A stretch of DNA of 64,000 nucleotides from Sphingomonas_L flavalba_A. Its GTDB lineage: Bacteria > Pseudomonadota > Alphaproteobacteria > Sphingomonadales > Sphingomonadaceae. The stretch lies in NCBI RefSeq assembly GCF_047553045.1, contig NZ_CP180208.1, positions 1,302,001-1,366,000 of the forward strand. Reading direction: 5' to 3'. The position numbers and the translations under genes were made by a program. The notes under the pieces were generated by a model. The model saw nothing but the letters and a program-made list of their open reading frames with translations, did not search any database and was not told where the DNA came from. Positions 9,683 to 18,192 of this stretch are shown here, one piece after another (position 1 is the first letter of the stretch; every line of letters begins with the position of its first letter).

Positions 9683-9699
9683 GACCCCGGATCGGGGTC
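9683..9699. promoter_or_regulatory. Perfect inverted repeat between trbB and the graspetide cluster
   Basis: GACCCCG-GAT-CGGGGTC forms a 7-bp perfect hairpin 36 bases upstream of trbB. On the minus strand it is followed by CGTCTTTTGC, a weak T-run. It may be an operator for trbB or a weak terminator. The rest of 9648-9782 shows no gene. Confidence 0.45.
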
Positions 9700-9791
9700 G
9701 ATTAAAAGAACCTGATTTTGGGCTGATTCAACAGATGTTTACGCGCGTACGGCCAGCGGCGGCGAACGGCGGCAAATCGGACGGATCATGC

Positions 9792-9820
9792 TTGACGGGT
9801 TAAAGATAAACGGCATTGAT
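9792..9820 (+). promoter_or_regulatory. Candidate sigma-70 promoter of the graspetide operon
   Basis: TTGACG (9792-9797), a 17-base spacer, and ATTGAT (9815-9820) resemble -35 and -10 boxes. The distance to the precursor ATG (9857) leaves a leader of about 30 bases containing the ribosome-binding site GAAGGGGGAG. No other good promoter is seen in the gap. Confidence 0.5.
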
Positions 9821-9856
9821 CGAAGTTGGGCCGATCTTGGATAAGAAGGGGGAGTG

Positions 9857-10237
9857 ATGAGCAGAGCAATAGCGAGCGCGCTAAGGGTAACCGAACCTTA
9901 CCTGTTACAGTTTGCAACGCCGCGTAGCGGCGAAACACCGAGTATGGCCGGATACTACTGTGAGACGAGGCAGCTTTGGATGGTCGATTCAGGCGGAATA
10001 TCCCGGCCCATAATCGAGGAAGCGACGGATCTACTTGCCCAAACACAAACTAAAACCATGACCCAAGTTGAAGCCGATGACGACGATCAAGGCCGAGGCG
10101 CCATGGCTGATACAAGAACGATAACGGAAGTGAGACAGGAGGCCGATGACCAGGACGCATCCCTAATGCTACCTGAGATTCAGACGAAGACAGACGTCCA
10201 GCAGGAGACGGACGATCAAGCGGTGAACTTGGTATGA
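9857..10237 (+). CDS. Graspetide precursor peptide with three core repeats
   Basis: 126 residues from ATG 9857; the in-frame GTG at 9854 is less likely. Residues 1-60 look like a leader: EPYLLQFATP, then GYYCETRQLWMVDSGG, similar in style to known ATP-grasp-target peptides. The C-terminal half holds three repeats spaced 22-23 residues: T65-x-T67-x4-E72-x-D74-D75, T88-x-T90-x4-E95-x-D97-D98 and T110-x-T112-x4-E117-x-D119-D120. In graspetides, Thr/Ser hydroxyls are joined to Asp/Glu side chains by omega-ester bonds; two Thr and three acidic residues per repeat fit that chemistry. The spacing differs from the microviridin and plesiocin cores. The ligase gene follows after 19 bases. Ring pattern and activity are unknown. 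Base composition is visibly poorer in GC than the tra genes. Confidence 0.8.
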   Translation: MSRAIASALRVTEPYLLQFATPRSGETPSMAGYYCETRQLWMVDSGGISRPIIEEATDLLAQTQTKTMTQVEADDDDQGRGAMADTRTITEVRQEADDQDASLMLPEIQTKTDVQQETDDQAVNLV

Positions 10238-10256
10238 TGCTGAGAGAGTTTGCACG

Positions 10257-11195
10257 TTGATCCTCCTCGCCACCAATCGCAGGGATGTTACGACCGATTT
10301 TATCGTGCTCGAACTTGAACGTAGGGGGCTGGAATTTTTTAGGCTGAACACTGAAGATATTCATACCTATCGTACGACGCTTCCGGACGGTGACCCTACG
10401 AGGCTGCGACTCGAAGGAAAAGATAGGACGTTGGAGTTAAGCGAAGTCAAAGGAGCCTATTATAGGCGTCCGCTGCCACCGGACTTTAATGATCAAAGTC
10501 CCGCAACGGCCAGCTATCTTAGCGCCGAGTGGTCCGCGATACTGAGGAGCATTTGGAACGCCCTAGACGGTCTCTGGCTGAACTGTCCATTTGCAATATT
10601 GCGTGCCGAAGACAAACCGCGACAGTTGATGATTGCGCGTCGTTCGGGCTTCGAAGTGCCCGAAACGATCATCACTAGCGATCCCGACCAAGCATCTCGT
10701 TTTAGTAAGCGCGGGGAAATCGTGGCAAAGCCTCTGCGCCAGGCCCTCATCGAGGATGGCAAGCTCGGTAAGGTGATCTTCACGTCGCGCATCGGGGCAT
10801 CCATAGAGGGCTGCGCAGATAACATTGAGCTGGCACCTGTTATTTTTCAGCGCGAAGTGCGGAAGAAATCGGACATTCGTGTAATTGTCGTTGACGATCA
10901 CGTCTTCGCTACAGCTATAGCTTCACAGGAGCACGAAGAAACCAGTGTCGATTGGCGCAAGGGTGTCAGGACCGACCTTGTGCATCGTACGATCTCATTG
11001 CCTCATGACATAGAGCGGGCGTGCATTGCAGTCACCGCTGCCCTTGATCTCCGGTATTCAGCCATTGACCTCGTTGAGGATATGGACGGCGGATATTTGT
11101 TTCTAGAAGCGAACCCCAATGGACAATGGGCATGGATAGAACAACGAACTGGTGCGCCGATCAGCGCAGCAATCGTCCAAGGGCTTTCTAGATGA
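10257..11195 (+). CDS. MvdD-like ATP-grasp ribosomal peptide maturase (graspetide ligase)
   Basis: 312 residues from a TTG start (MILLATNRRDVTTDFIVLEL), which matches the N-termini of MvdC/MvdD-type ligases; no ATG gives a better fit. The pre-ATP-grasp domain (ILLATNRRDVTTDF, GAYYRRPLPP) is followed by an ATP-grasp core: EIVAKPLRQ (nucleotide-binding Lys), FQREVRKKSDIRVIVVDDHVFA, and the metal-binding end LFLEANPNGQWAWIEQRTG (near residue 284-300). Such enzymes activate Asp/Glu side chains of a precursor as acyl phosphates and form esters or amides with Thr/Ser/Lys. The partner is almost certainly the repeat peptide immediately upstream. Its stop overlaps the next gene by four bases. Confidence 0.9.
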   Translation: MILLATNRRDVTTDFIVLELERRGLEFFRLNTEDIHTYRTTLPDGDPTRLRLEGKDRTLELSEVKGAYYRRPLPPDFNDQSPATASYLSAEWSAILRSIWNALDGLWLNCPFAILRAEDKPRQLMIARRSGFEVPETIITSDPDQASRFSKRGEIVAKPLRQALIEDGKLGKVIFTSRIGASIEGCADNIELAPVIFQREVRKKSDIRVIVVDDHVFATAIASQEHEETSVDWRKGVRTDLVHRTISLPHDIERACIAVTAALDLRYSAIDLVEDMDGGYLFLEANPNGQWAWIEQRTGAPISAAIVQGLSR

Positions 11196-12022
11196 GTTTC
11201 TGGAAATGTCTGGACGCAATTTTCCCTTATATTGAGCCCCTTACTGACCAGCAGAAGAAGGCTCACGCCGAGGACATGGTTAATGACATTTCTGCAATTA
11301 ATGCCGCCAAATTCTCGAAAGATCCAGGGCGTGCCTTAGACGAAGCGCAACGGGTTGCCACTGCTGAAATAGAAAGATCGAGGACTGCAGAGAGCAAGGC
11401 AACAACCTACTTGGCGGTTCTTGCCGCTCTAGTCCCACTAATCATCACACTTCAAGCCGCAACGTGGGAAGATAAGTCGGGACCAGCACCTGAGTGGATC
11501 AAGATCTCTATTTTATTAATCGCGACCATCTATGTCGCCGCTGCTGGTTACCATGCCTTTCGAACGTTGCAGGTCTCAGGTTTTCAGCGCGTGGTGGAAA
11601 GGGATGTTGCAGCCGCTTGGCGAACGTCCTCACCATTACAAAGATTGACAAAGAGCACTTTGCTGGCCTCGCGAATGTCGAGGGACGCGGTCAACGCCAA
11701 GGTGACGAGGATCAAAGCAACCCATCAGCACCTAGTGAGAGCCTTTGGTGCGTTTGTGCTGCTGCTATCTCTAGACCCCGCTTTTTATGCGGCGGGCTCA
11801 ATCCGAGACATCATTGGACTTCATACAGCAACCATGGTGGAACAGGCAAACGACTCTCAAAAATTGAAGCCGCAACCTACGGAGCTGCCGCCGACACCTG
11901 ATTACGGTCTCAATGAATTCGAAGAGAGCTTTGAATCAGAAGCTTCCGCCGAAGCCCTTGCTCGACCCGAAGTATCCCAATCGGTGAATTCGGACTGCGA
12001 CGAGGGAACGCAACCCGAGTGA
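11192..12022 (+). CDS. Membrane protein of the graspetide operon, function unknown
   Basis: 276 residues, coupled to the ligase by an ATGA overlap. A soluble, charged N-terminus (1-68) is followed by hydrophobic segments at about 71-90 (YLAVLAALVPLIITLQA), 102-121 (WIKISILLIATIYVAAAGY) and 181-200 (LVRAFGAFVLLLSLDP). It ends in a long acidic, proline-rich tail (about 205-276). It is not an ABC exporter or peptidase. No known family is recognised. From its place in the operon it might act in export, immunity or display of the modified peptide, but that is a guess. Confidence 0.7.
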   Translation: MSFWKCLDAIFPYIEPLTDQQKKAHAEDMVNDISAINAAKFSKDPGRALDEAQRVATAEIERSRTAESKATTYLAVLAALVPLIITLQAATWEDKSGPAPEWIKISILLIATIYVAAAGYHAFRTLQVSGFQRVVERDVAAAWRTSSPLQRLTKSTLLASRMSRDAVNAKVTRIKATHQHLVRAFGAFVLLLSLDPAFYAAGSIRDIIGLHTATMVEQANDSQKLKPQPTELPPTPDYGLNEFEESFESEASAEALARPEVSQSVNSDCDEGTQPE

Positions 12023-12096
12023 TCATGCGCATCTTGCTGAAACGTCCGAACTGTGATCGGCAATATTTGGAGTCTGGCGCAGGAAATGTCGCAACG

Positions 12097-12123
12097 ATAA
12101 GTTAGCAAAACTGCTTATTTTTT
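12097..12123 (+). terminator. Probable terminator of the graspetide operon
   Basis: ATAAG and CTTAT (12097-12101 and 12114-12118) bracket a short loop and are followed by a run of T (12118-12123). It lies 75 bases after the operon's last stop and abuts the end of the convergent CopG-like gene. The stem is short, so this is tentative. Confidence 0.5.
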
Positions 12124-12542
12124 CAGCATTCATCAGCGGCCATATCGCGCGACAATTCCTTCAGAAACCTGTCACCGGTAGCGAGGCGCTTACCAAGGGA
12201 TTGCATGAACCCCTCGAAGCGCTCGTTTCCCTTGATGCGCGCAGATTGTTTTGCACTGTCCGGCAGCGGCGGCGTGAGGGTCAGCCAGAATTGTACAAAT
12301 AGCGAAAGGGTTTCGCCCAGCACGGCGATATCCTCGTCAAGCATGTCGATCTGACGGCCGAGCTTGTCGAGGCGGCGCGACATGGCGGCTTCCAGCCGCT
12401 CAGTTGTATCGCCGGACATGAAGGATGCTACCGCAGCCTCGATCACTGCGGATTTCGAGACATTTCGGCGTAAGGCCAGGGCTTCCACCTGTTTCAGCAG
12501 AGCGGGATCGAAATAGACATTCATGCGGGTGCGCGTCGTCAT
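12123..12542 (-). CDS. CopG-family ribbon-helix-helix protein of the conjugation operon
   Basis: 139 residues from ATG 12542 (MTTRTRMNVYFDPALLKQVE); a TTG at 12560 overlapping the traG stop is an alternative. The N-terminal 45 residues are a ribbon-helix-helix DNA-binding domain (RMNVYFDPALLKQVEALALRRNVSKSAVIEAAVASF). The rest is helical. A CopG-like gene between traG and trbB is usual in alphaproteobacterial Trb-type ICEs and may regulate transfer or act as a relaxosome accessory. Here the graspetide cluster separates it from trbB. Confidence 0.82.
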   Translation of the reverse strand: MTTRTRMNVYFDPALLKQVEALALRRNVSKSAVIEAAVASFMSGDTTERLEAAMSRRLDKLGRQIDMLDEDIAVLGETLSLFVQFWLTLTPPLPDSAKQSARIKGNERFEGFMQSLGKRLATGDRFLKELSRDMAADEC

Positions 12543-12556
12543 GCCTGTCTCCGCTC

Positions 12557-14545
12557 TCAAAGCTCAATGCCGTCATTTGGGTCAAGTGACGCCTGCCGCG
12601 CCACCATGCGCATACGCTGGCGCATGGCACGGGCCTTGGCGGCATCGACGTCCGGCTCATCATCGAGGAAATCGAACTCCTTCGATGGTGGCGGAGGTGG
12701 CGGGATAATTTCCTCATGCTCAGGCAGTTCCGGTTCACGGCGGATACCCGCATTGGCCGGATCGTCATCGGATGTATCTGAGGCGGAGACATTGCCGGTC
12801 GCAGCCGCAACAACGCGGCTTGTCCAGTCGTCTTGCGCCGATGTGGCGATTTTCACCGGCTGTTTGCGCAGATCGGGCGGCGACATCACCCGCTCCTGAA
12901 ACCGCGCATCAGCATAGTAGCGTGCCTTGGCCGCACGGATCGGCGGCACGCCCGCCACCATGACGATCTCGTCGGTGGGCGGAAGCTGCATGATTTCGCC
13001 CGGCGTCAGGAGTGGCCGCGCCGTTTCCTGCCGCGACACCATGAGGTGCCCCAACCAGGGCGCGAGGCGATGGCCGGCATAGTTCGTGGAATCGCGCATT
13101 TCTGTGGCCGTACCGAGCGCATCGCTGATCCGCTTGGCAGTGCGTTCGTCATTGGCCGCAAAGGCAACGCGAACATGGCAGTTGTCCAGAATGGCATTGT
13201 TCTGCCCATAGGCGCGCTCGATTTGGTTGAGCGATTGGGCGATCAGGAACGCTTTCAGGCCGTAGCCGGCCATGAAGGCCAGCGCCGATTCAAAGAAGTC
13301 GAGCCTGCCCAATGCCGGAAACTCATCAAGCATCAACAGGAGGCGATGCCGCTTACCGGACGTTTCTAGTTCTTCAGTCAGCCGTCGTCCGACCTGATTG
13401 AGGATGAGGCGGATCAGCGGTTTGGTGCGGTTGATGTCCGAGGGCGGTACGACGAGGTAGAGGCTGACGGGTTCTTTGCCTCCGACCAGATCGGCTATGC
13501 GCCAGTCGCAGCGTTCAGTCACGCGGGCAACAACCGGATCTCGGTAAAGGCCGAGAAACGACATGGCGGTCGAAAGCACGCCGGAGCGTTCGTTCTCTGA
13601 TTTGTTCAGAAGCTCCCGCGCAGACGAGGCAATAACGGGATGCACCCCGGCTTCGCCCAGATGCGGCGTGTCCATCATCGCGCGTAAGGTCGCCTCGACG
13701 GGGCGGCGCGGATCGGACAGGAAATTGGCGACGCCCGCCAATGTCTTTTCCTTCTCAGCATAGAGAATATGCAGAATCGCGCCCACGAGCAGGCTGTGGC
13801 TGGTCTTTTCCCAATGGTTACGCTTGTCGAGGCTGCCTTCGGGATCAACGAGAATATCCGCGATATTCTGCACATCACGGACTTCCCATTCACCTTGCCG
13901 CACTTCCAGAAGCGGGTTGTAAGCTGCCGAGTGCACATTGGTCGGGTCGAACAGCAGGACACGGCCATGGCGGGAGCGGAAGCCTGCGGTCAGGTTCCAA
14001 TTCTCCCCCTTGATGTCATGGACAATGCAGCTGCCCGGCCAGGTCAGCAGGGTCGGCACGACGAGGCCCACGCCCTTGCCGGACCGGGTTGGCGCAAAGC
14101 ACAGCACATGCTCGGGGCCGTCATGACGCAGATAATCCTTGCTGTGCCGCCCCAACACGACGCCATCGGGGCCGAGCAATCCGGCGGCATGGATTTCCTT
14201 ATCCTCGGCCCATCGCGCTGAGCCATAGGTAGCGACATTACGAGCTTCCCGCGCCCGGATGATCGACATGAGAAAGGCGGCGGCTATGGCCAGAACCGCG
14301 CCTGCCGTGGCGATGAACGCGCCTTCTGTAAAGATGCCCGGCGCATAGGCGTCGTACGAAAACCACCACCAGAAGAAGGCCGGTGGATAGTAGAACGGCC
14401 ATCCGGCAACATCGAACCAGGGATCGCCGAGCTGTGGCTGGAAGCCGAGCCGGAAAGCCACCCATTGCGTTGCAGCCCAGACCATCACCACGACGATGGT
14501 GAACACGACAATGATCTGGCCCCAGAGTATTCGGCCTCCACGCAT
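12557..14545 (-). CDS. traG: TraG/VirD4 conjugative coupling protein
   Basis: 662 residues from ATG 14545 (MRGGRILWGQIIVVF); an extended start at 14563 is possible. It is the inner-membrane ATPase that brings the relaxase-DNA complex to the mating channel. The N-terminus has two or three transmembrane segments (residues about 5-35, 55-75 and 80-105). Walker A is APTRSGKGVGLVV (near 150) and Walker B LLMLDEFPALG (near 403). The C-terminal tail is acidic and proline-rich. Length and motifs are normal for the family. Confidence 0.93.
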   Translation of the reverse strand: MRGGRILWGQIIVVFTIVVVMVWAATQWVAFRLGFQPQLGDPWFDVAGWPFYYPPAFFWWWFSYDAYAPGIFTEGAFIATAGAVLAIAAAFLMSIIRAREARNVATYGSARWAEDKEIHAAGLLGPDGVVLGRHSKDYLRHDGPEHVLCFAPTRSGKGVGLVVPTLLTWPGSCIVHDIKGENWNLTAGFRSRHGRVLLFDPTNVHSAAYNPLLEVRQGEWEVRDVQNIADILVDPEGSLDKRNHWEKTSHSLLVGAILHILYAEKEKTLAGVANFLSDPRRPVEATLRAMMDTPHLGEAGVHPVIASSARELLNKSENERSGVLSTAMSFLGLYRDPVVARVTERCDWRIADLVGGKEPVSLYLVVPPSDINRTKPLIRLILNQVGRRLTEELETSGKRHRLLLMLDEFPALGRLDFFESALAFMAGYGLKAFLIAQSLNQIERAYGQNNAILDNCHVRVAFAANDERTAKRISDALGTATEMRDSTNYAGHRLAPWLGHLMVSRQETARPLLTPGEIMQLPPTDEIVMVAGVPPIRAAKARYYADARFQERVMSPPDLRKQPVKIATSAQDDWTSRVVAAATGNVSASDTSDDDPANAGIRREPELPEHEEIIPPPPPPSKEFDFLDDEPDVDAAKARAMRQRMRMVARQASLDPNDGIEL

Positions 14546-14720
14546 ACAGGCTCCAATCGACAAGAGAGACGGAGCCGATCAGAAAATAGACGTTTTCGAA
14601 AGCCACAACAGGAAAAGCAGGGGTATCGCGTTGCTGGATACCATCGGCGGCAAATCGGACAGGCCTTTTCATATGCCGATTTCGACCGAACAATTTATGA
14701 GGCGCGAGTTCGGCAAAGGC

Positions 14721-16793
14721 TCAAACGCCGAGCCCTCGCGTCCGTCCCATTTGCCATGAGACTGATCCACCCTGCACGATGCCCGCAACCTCGCGGCCGA
14801 GCTGACGGTCGATGACCGGCCGCCAGGGGACAAGGGTAAACTCGTGGCTCTTTTCGACGATGGCGAACTTGCCGCTCGATAGATGTGCGGTCCCGGTGAA
14901 CTTGCCGCTGACGTTCTCGCCATCGGCAGCCGCACGGAACGGCAATCGTTTGCTCCCGGCCATCTCCGCACCGACGCGGGCCACTTCCCGTTCCCGCAGA
15001 TTGGCGAGTAGATTGCGCCGATAGAGGATGCGTCCATTCTGCTGCCGCGTGGCATCGCCCTGTGCGATATGGTGTTCACGCCGCTGGTCCATAGCCTCGC
15101 GCACCTGCTGGCCGAACCCTGCCGGGGTAAGGTCAGAGGCGTCCGATGTGACCAATCGCCGGTCCAACCAGGTCGCGCCATCGGCGCCGATCTGCTTTTC
15201 CAGATCGAAGGTCGAGACGACACGGATGCTGGCTTGCCGGTTGCGACCGGCATCATAGGCGGTGGCGCGGCTCTCGAAGTCTTCCGGGATGCGCCACTGG
15301 TCGGCGTCGATCCGCTCGGCAATCCCGGCCCGGCGTAGCGCCTCCAGTCGCCGGACATGGGCATCGACATAGCCCTCGTAATCACCACCCGGCACACGTC
15401 CCTCGAACTTCACCTGTTCGAGGTGGCGGCTTGGTCTGTAGATACCATTCTCCGAGATCGTAGCGATGGTGCGATCAGAGGGACGTTGTGCTGTGTCAGT
15501 GGGGCCGACTTCCACGATACTGCCGATCCGGGCGTCCTCGACGCGGGCCGGATCAATGCCGGGAAGATGGTGGGTTCGCCCGTCGATGCCGTCCACCACG
15601 AGCGTCAGGTTCTCGCCCATCTCGTCGGTGAGGTATTTGTCCACGACGCGACCGGTGATGGGTGCCGCCGGTGCTGCATCGTGAAGCTGGAAGGTCATCG
15701 GGTCGCGCTCCTGCCCATCGGCCTTCAACGCCTTGTGCATGTTGCCGATGATGTCGCCGCGTTCTCCGAGATCACGCAGCGCCGATTCCATCTTCGCGCC
15801 AAGCTCCCAAACGCCGGGTGCATGTTCCGTGGCCAGCCCCATCTTTTCCAGCTTGGCGAGACGGCGCAGGCGAAGCGTGCGGTTGAACTGGCGGCGTGCA
15901 TCTGCGGGTTCATGGCGCAGATCGAGGAACCTTTCATCGGCCTCCTCGGCCATGGCGCGGTCGATGCGCGTGAAGCGGTCCTGATCGATTTCGGCAGACA
16001 GCTTGCGGCTCTGTTCGATGTCGGTCACGGGGCCGAGTTCCAGCGTGGTCAATTCGCTGGCCCGCTCGCGGATGCCGTTGGCGAGATAGTCGCCGTTGAT
16101 GACAAGATTCTCGCCCAGGTCATCCTTGCCCCGGACGATGACGTGCACATGGGGATGGCCGGTATTGTGGTGATTGACCGCCACCCAATCGAGTTTCGTG
16201 CCAAGGTCGGTCTCGATGCGGCTCATCAGATCGCGGGTGTGTTCGGTGAGGTCGGAAAGATCGGCAGCATCTTCGGGCGAAACGATGAAGCGGAACTGAT
16301 GGCGATCATCCTTGCCGCGATCAAGAAAGGCATCTCCATCAGCACGATCGTCGGTGGCGGAATAGAGCTGGCCACGCTCGCCATCGCGCGAGGTGCCGTC
16401 GCGCTGGATGTAGCGCAGATGGGCAGACCCTTTGCCATTCTTCCCCGCGCTCTGGACGTACCGGGTCTTGACGACGACGCGGCGCACGCCGGCCGCACTG
16501 TGACGCCAGCCGCCCGACAGGGTTCGGGCGCGGACAAAGGCCGCGCCGCGGCCACGCCTGACGCCCGGACCTTTGCCAGCCCGCGACGCCTTCCCGCTCT
16601 TTCCGGCCGAACCAGATGAAGGCGACGAGGACGTCCGTGATGCGAATGATGATGACCTGCCCGGGCTGTTGCTATGCTGACGCGCCAGCTTCTTCGCCTG
16701 CGTCAGAAAGCTCTTCGCCTTGCCCGCCTTCTGGACGTCGGATTTGATCCGGCCCGGCCTGGGGCGAAAGCGGTTGTCGTCGTCGCCACTCAT
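14721..16793 (-). CDS. VirD2-like relaxase with DUF3363 domain (RlxS type)
   Basis: 690 residues. It nicks oriT and pilots the transferred strand. A basic, serine-rich N-terminus (1-110) is followed by the nuclease region with the three-histidine metal site NHHNTGHPHVHVIVRG (near 205-220) and an upstream RYVQSAGKNGKGSAHLRYIQ that holds candidate catalytic Tyr residues. The DUF3363 part covers most of the C-terminal half. Family and context (traF, lytic transglycosylase and DUF736 upstream, traG downstream) match RlxS of the ICEMlSym group. The promoter-side gap 16794-17106 probably holds oriT. Confidence 0.9.
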   Translation of the reverse strand: MSGDDDNRFRPRPGRIKSDVQKAGKAKSFLTQAKKLARQHSNSPGRSSSFASRTSSSPSSGSAGKSGKASRAGKGPGVRRGRGAAFVRARTLSGGWRHSAAGVRRVVVKTRYVQSAGKNGKGSAHLRYIQRDGTSRDGERGQLYSATDDRADGDAFLDRGKDDRHQFRFIVSPEDAADLSDLTEHTRDLMSRIETDLGTKLDWVAVNHHNTGHPHVHVIVRGKDDLGENLVINGDYLANGIRERASELTTLELGPVTDIEQSRKLSAEIDQDRFTRIDRAMAEEADERFLDLRHEPADARRQFNRTLRLRRLAKLEKMGLATEHAPGVWELGAKMESALRDLGERGDIIGNMHKALKADGQERDPMTFQLHDAAPAAPITGRVVDKYLTDEMGENLTLVVDGIDGRTHHLPGIDPARVEDARIGSIVEVGPTDTAQRPSDRTIATISENGIYRPSRHLEQVKFEGRVPGGDYEGYVDAHVRRLEALRRAGIAERIDADQWRIPEDFESRATAYDAGRNRQASIRVVSTFDLEKQIGADGATWLDRRLVTSDASDLTPAGFGQQVREAMDQRREHHIAQGDATRQQNGRILYRRNLLANLREREVARVGAEMAGSKRLPFRAAADGENVSGKFTGTAHLSSGKFAIVEKSHEFTLVPWRPVIDRQLGREVAGIVQGGSVSWQMGRTRGLGV

Positions 16794-16929
16794 GGGCGCA
16801 TCCCATGCTGTTTAGGCACGCAAACGGCAGGTATTTGGCTATAGTGCCGGTCAAAACCCAGCAAAGCCAAGGCTTTGCGGCAGATCGCGGCACGCGAGGC
16901 CCAAAAGCAGGGTGCCGTGCGCCGCGCCT

Positions 16930-17000
16930 CAAAACAGTGTGCAGACAAGGGCTTGCCCAGAAACCGACCCGACAGGGTGCCGGTTTCCTTTATCTTGCCC
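16930..17000. other. Candidate oriT upstream of the relaxase gene
   Basis: The 313-base gap 16794-17106 has no gene. It contains the palindrome GGGCTTGCCC (16950-16959) next to a stem-loop at 16960-16987: GAAACCG pairs with CGGTTTC, and ACCC with GGGT, around a GACA loop and a 2-base bulge. A pyrimidine-rich run follows. Stem-loops beside the relaxase gene are typical of oriT. There is no T-run suggesting a terminator on either strand. No nick site can be assigned. The same GGGCTTGCCC occurs once more, near 28353. Confidence 0.4.
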
Positions 17001-17106
17001 TCCGCCTTTCCTTCCCTTTTTGCCCTTCCTGCCGGGAATGCTGCCAGGCGCCCCCAAGCCTGACTGCACACCGCAAATGGACCGAACGAGCGCGAAAACG
17101 CCATGC

Positions 17107-17817
17107 TCATGGCTTGTCGCCATCGCCCGCAAGGGCCACGAATATGCCGCTGTCCTGCGGTTCCTGAACGGCGGGATCGCGCAGAGAAACGGTTGCCTGG
17201 ATGTCGCCCGACGGCTGATTGGCCGCCGCTGAAATGCCGCCGGATTGCGCAACGAAGAGCGGGGCTTCGCGCCAATCCGGTGGTGGTGGCGGCACGATTG
17301 TCGGCACATCGGGCGCAGTCGCATGCCCAAGAAGCGGCGCGAGCGTGGCGACATAGGCGCGCGTTTCTGCGGGCAAAACGCGGCCCGTCGCCAGATGCTC
17401 GTCATAGCGACCGGGTCCGGCATTGTAGGCGGCAAGCATGGCCGCAACATTGCCGTAGCGGTTCCACATCTCGCGCAGATACGCCGTGCCTGCGAGGATG
17501 TTATCGCGCGGATCGTAAGGGTCGCGCCCGAGACCATGGCGGCGGCGCAGGCCCGCCCAGGTATCGGGCATGACCTGCATCAGTCCCATCGCGCCCGCCG
17601 ATGAAATTGCGCGCACATCGCCCGCGCTTTCCACGCGCAGCACGGCTCGAATCCAGTGCTCTGGAATGCCGAAACGCTGTGACGCCTCGGCAATGAACGC
17701 AGCATGGGGATGCGCGGTGACAGGCGCAGGTTGCAGCGTGACCTGCGCCATGGCCGGCATCGAGCCGCTGCCAGCCGACAGCAGGGCCGTGAAGAGAAGA
17801 AAGGTGCGGGATCGCAT
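17107..17817 (-). CDS. Lytic transglycosylase (SLT, VirB1-like)
   Basis: 236 residues from ATG 17817. A signal peptide (about 1-24, ending AMAQ) directs it to the periplasm. The SLT domain has the catalytic Glu63 in RVESAGDVRAISSAGAMG, then LMQVMPDTW and AYNAGPGRY. It opens peptidoglycan locally for the conjugation apparatus. The proline-rich C-terminal tail is of unknown use. It lies four bases after the DUF736 gene and is co-transcribed with it. Confidence 0.92.
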   Translation of the reverse strand: MRSRTFLLFTALLSAGSGSMPAMAQVTLQPAPVTAHPHAAFIAEASQRFGIPEHWIRAVLRVESAGDVRAISSAGAMGLMQVMPDTWAGLRRRHGLGRDPYDPRDNILAGTAYLREMWNRYGNVAAMLAAYNAGPGRYDEHLATGRVLPAETRAYVATLAPLLGHATAPDVPTIVPPPPPDWREAPLFVAQSGGISAAANQPSGDIQATVSLRDPAVQEPQDSGIFVALAGDGDKP

Positions 17818-17821
17818 GATC

Positions 17822-18157
17822 TCAGTCGCGATCTTCGCGGGGCCGCGGGCGGCTCCAGTGCAGCGACCATGACGAGCCTGCATCGTCGTCGCGGAACAGG
17901 TTGGCGCGGATCGGGTGCGGTAAGGCCGGATCGTCGAGCAGCACCGAGAGATATTCGCCAGCCTTTTCGCCGGTGCGTTTCCATGCAGCACCGACCTCGG
18001 GACCGTCATGCTCAATGTAATGGACGCGATAGTCCGGCGCATTCTCCGCATCGGAATGTTCAGCGGGCACGATGACGAGATCGCGCTTCATGGTGAGCGT
18101 GACGAGCTGACCGGCGAAGCCGGATGCGTCACGCGCAAATTGACCGATCTGTGGCAT
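17822..18157 (-). CDS. DUF736 protein
   Basis: 111 residues from ATG 18157 (MPQIGQFARDASGFAGQLVT), with the family's DYRVHY, GAAWKRTGEKAGEYLSVLLDD and an aspartate-rich end. DUF736 proteins are small, probably single-domain beta proteins common on alphaproteobacterial plasmids and ICEs; their role is unknown. It sits between traF and the transglycosylase. A second DUF736 gene lies at 25183-25509. Confidence 0.85.
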   Translation of the reverse strand: MPQIGQFARDASGFAGQLVTLTMKRDLVIVPAEHSDAENAPDYRVHYIEHDGPEVGAAWKRTGEKAGEYLSVLLDDPALPHPIRANLFRDDDAGSSWSLHWSRPRPREDRD

Positions 18158-18192
18158 GGTATGTCTCCTGTGTTGGTGGGTTTGGCGTGGGT

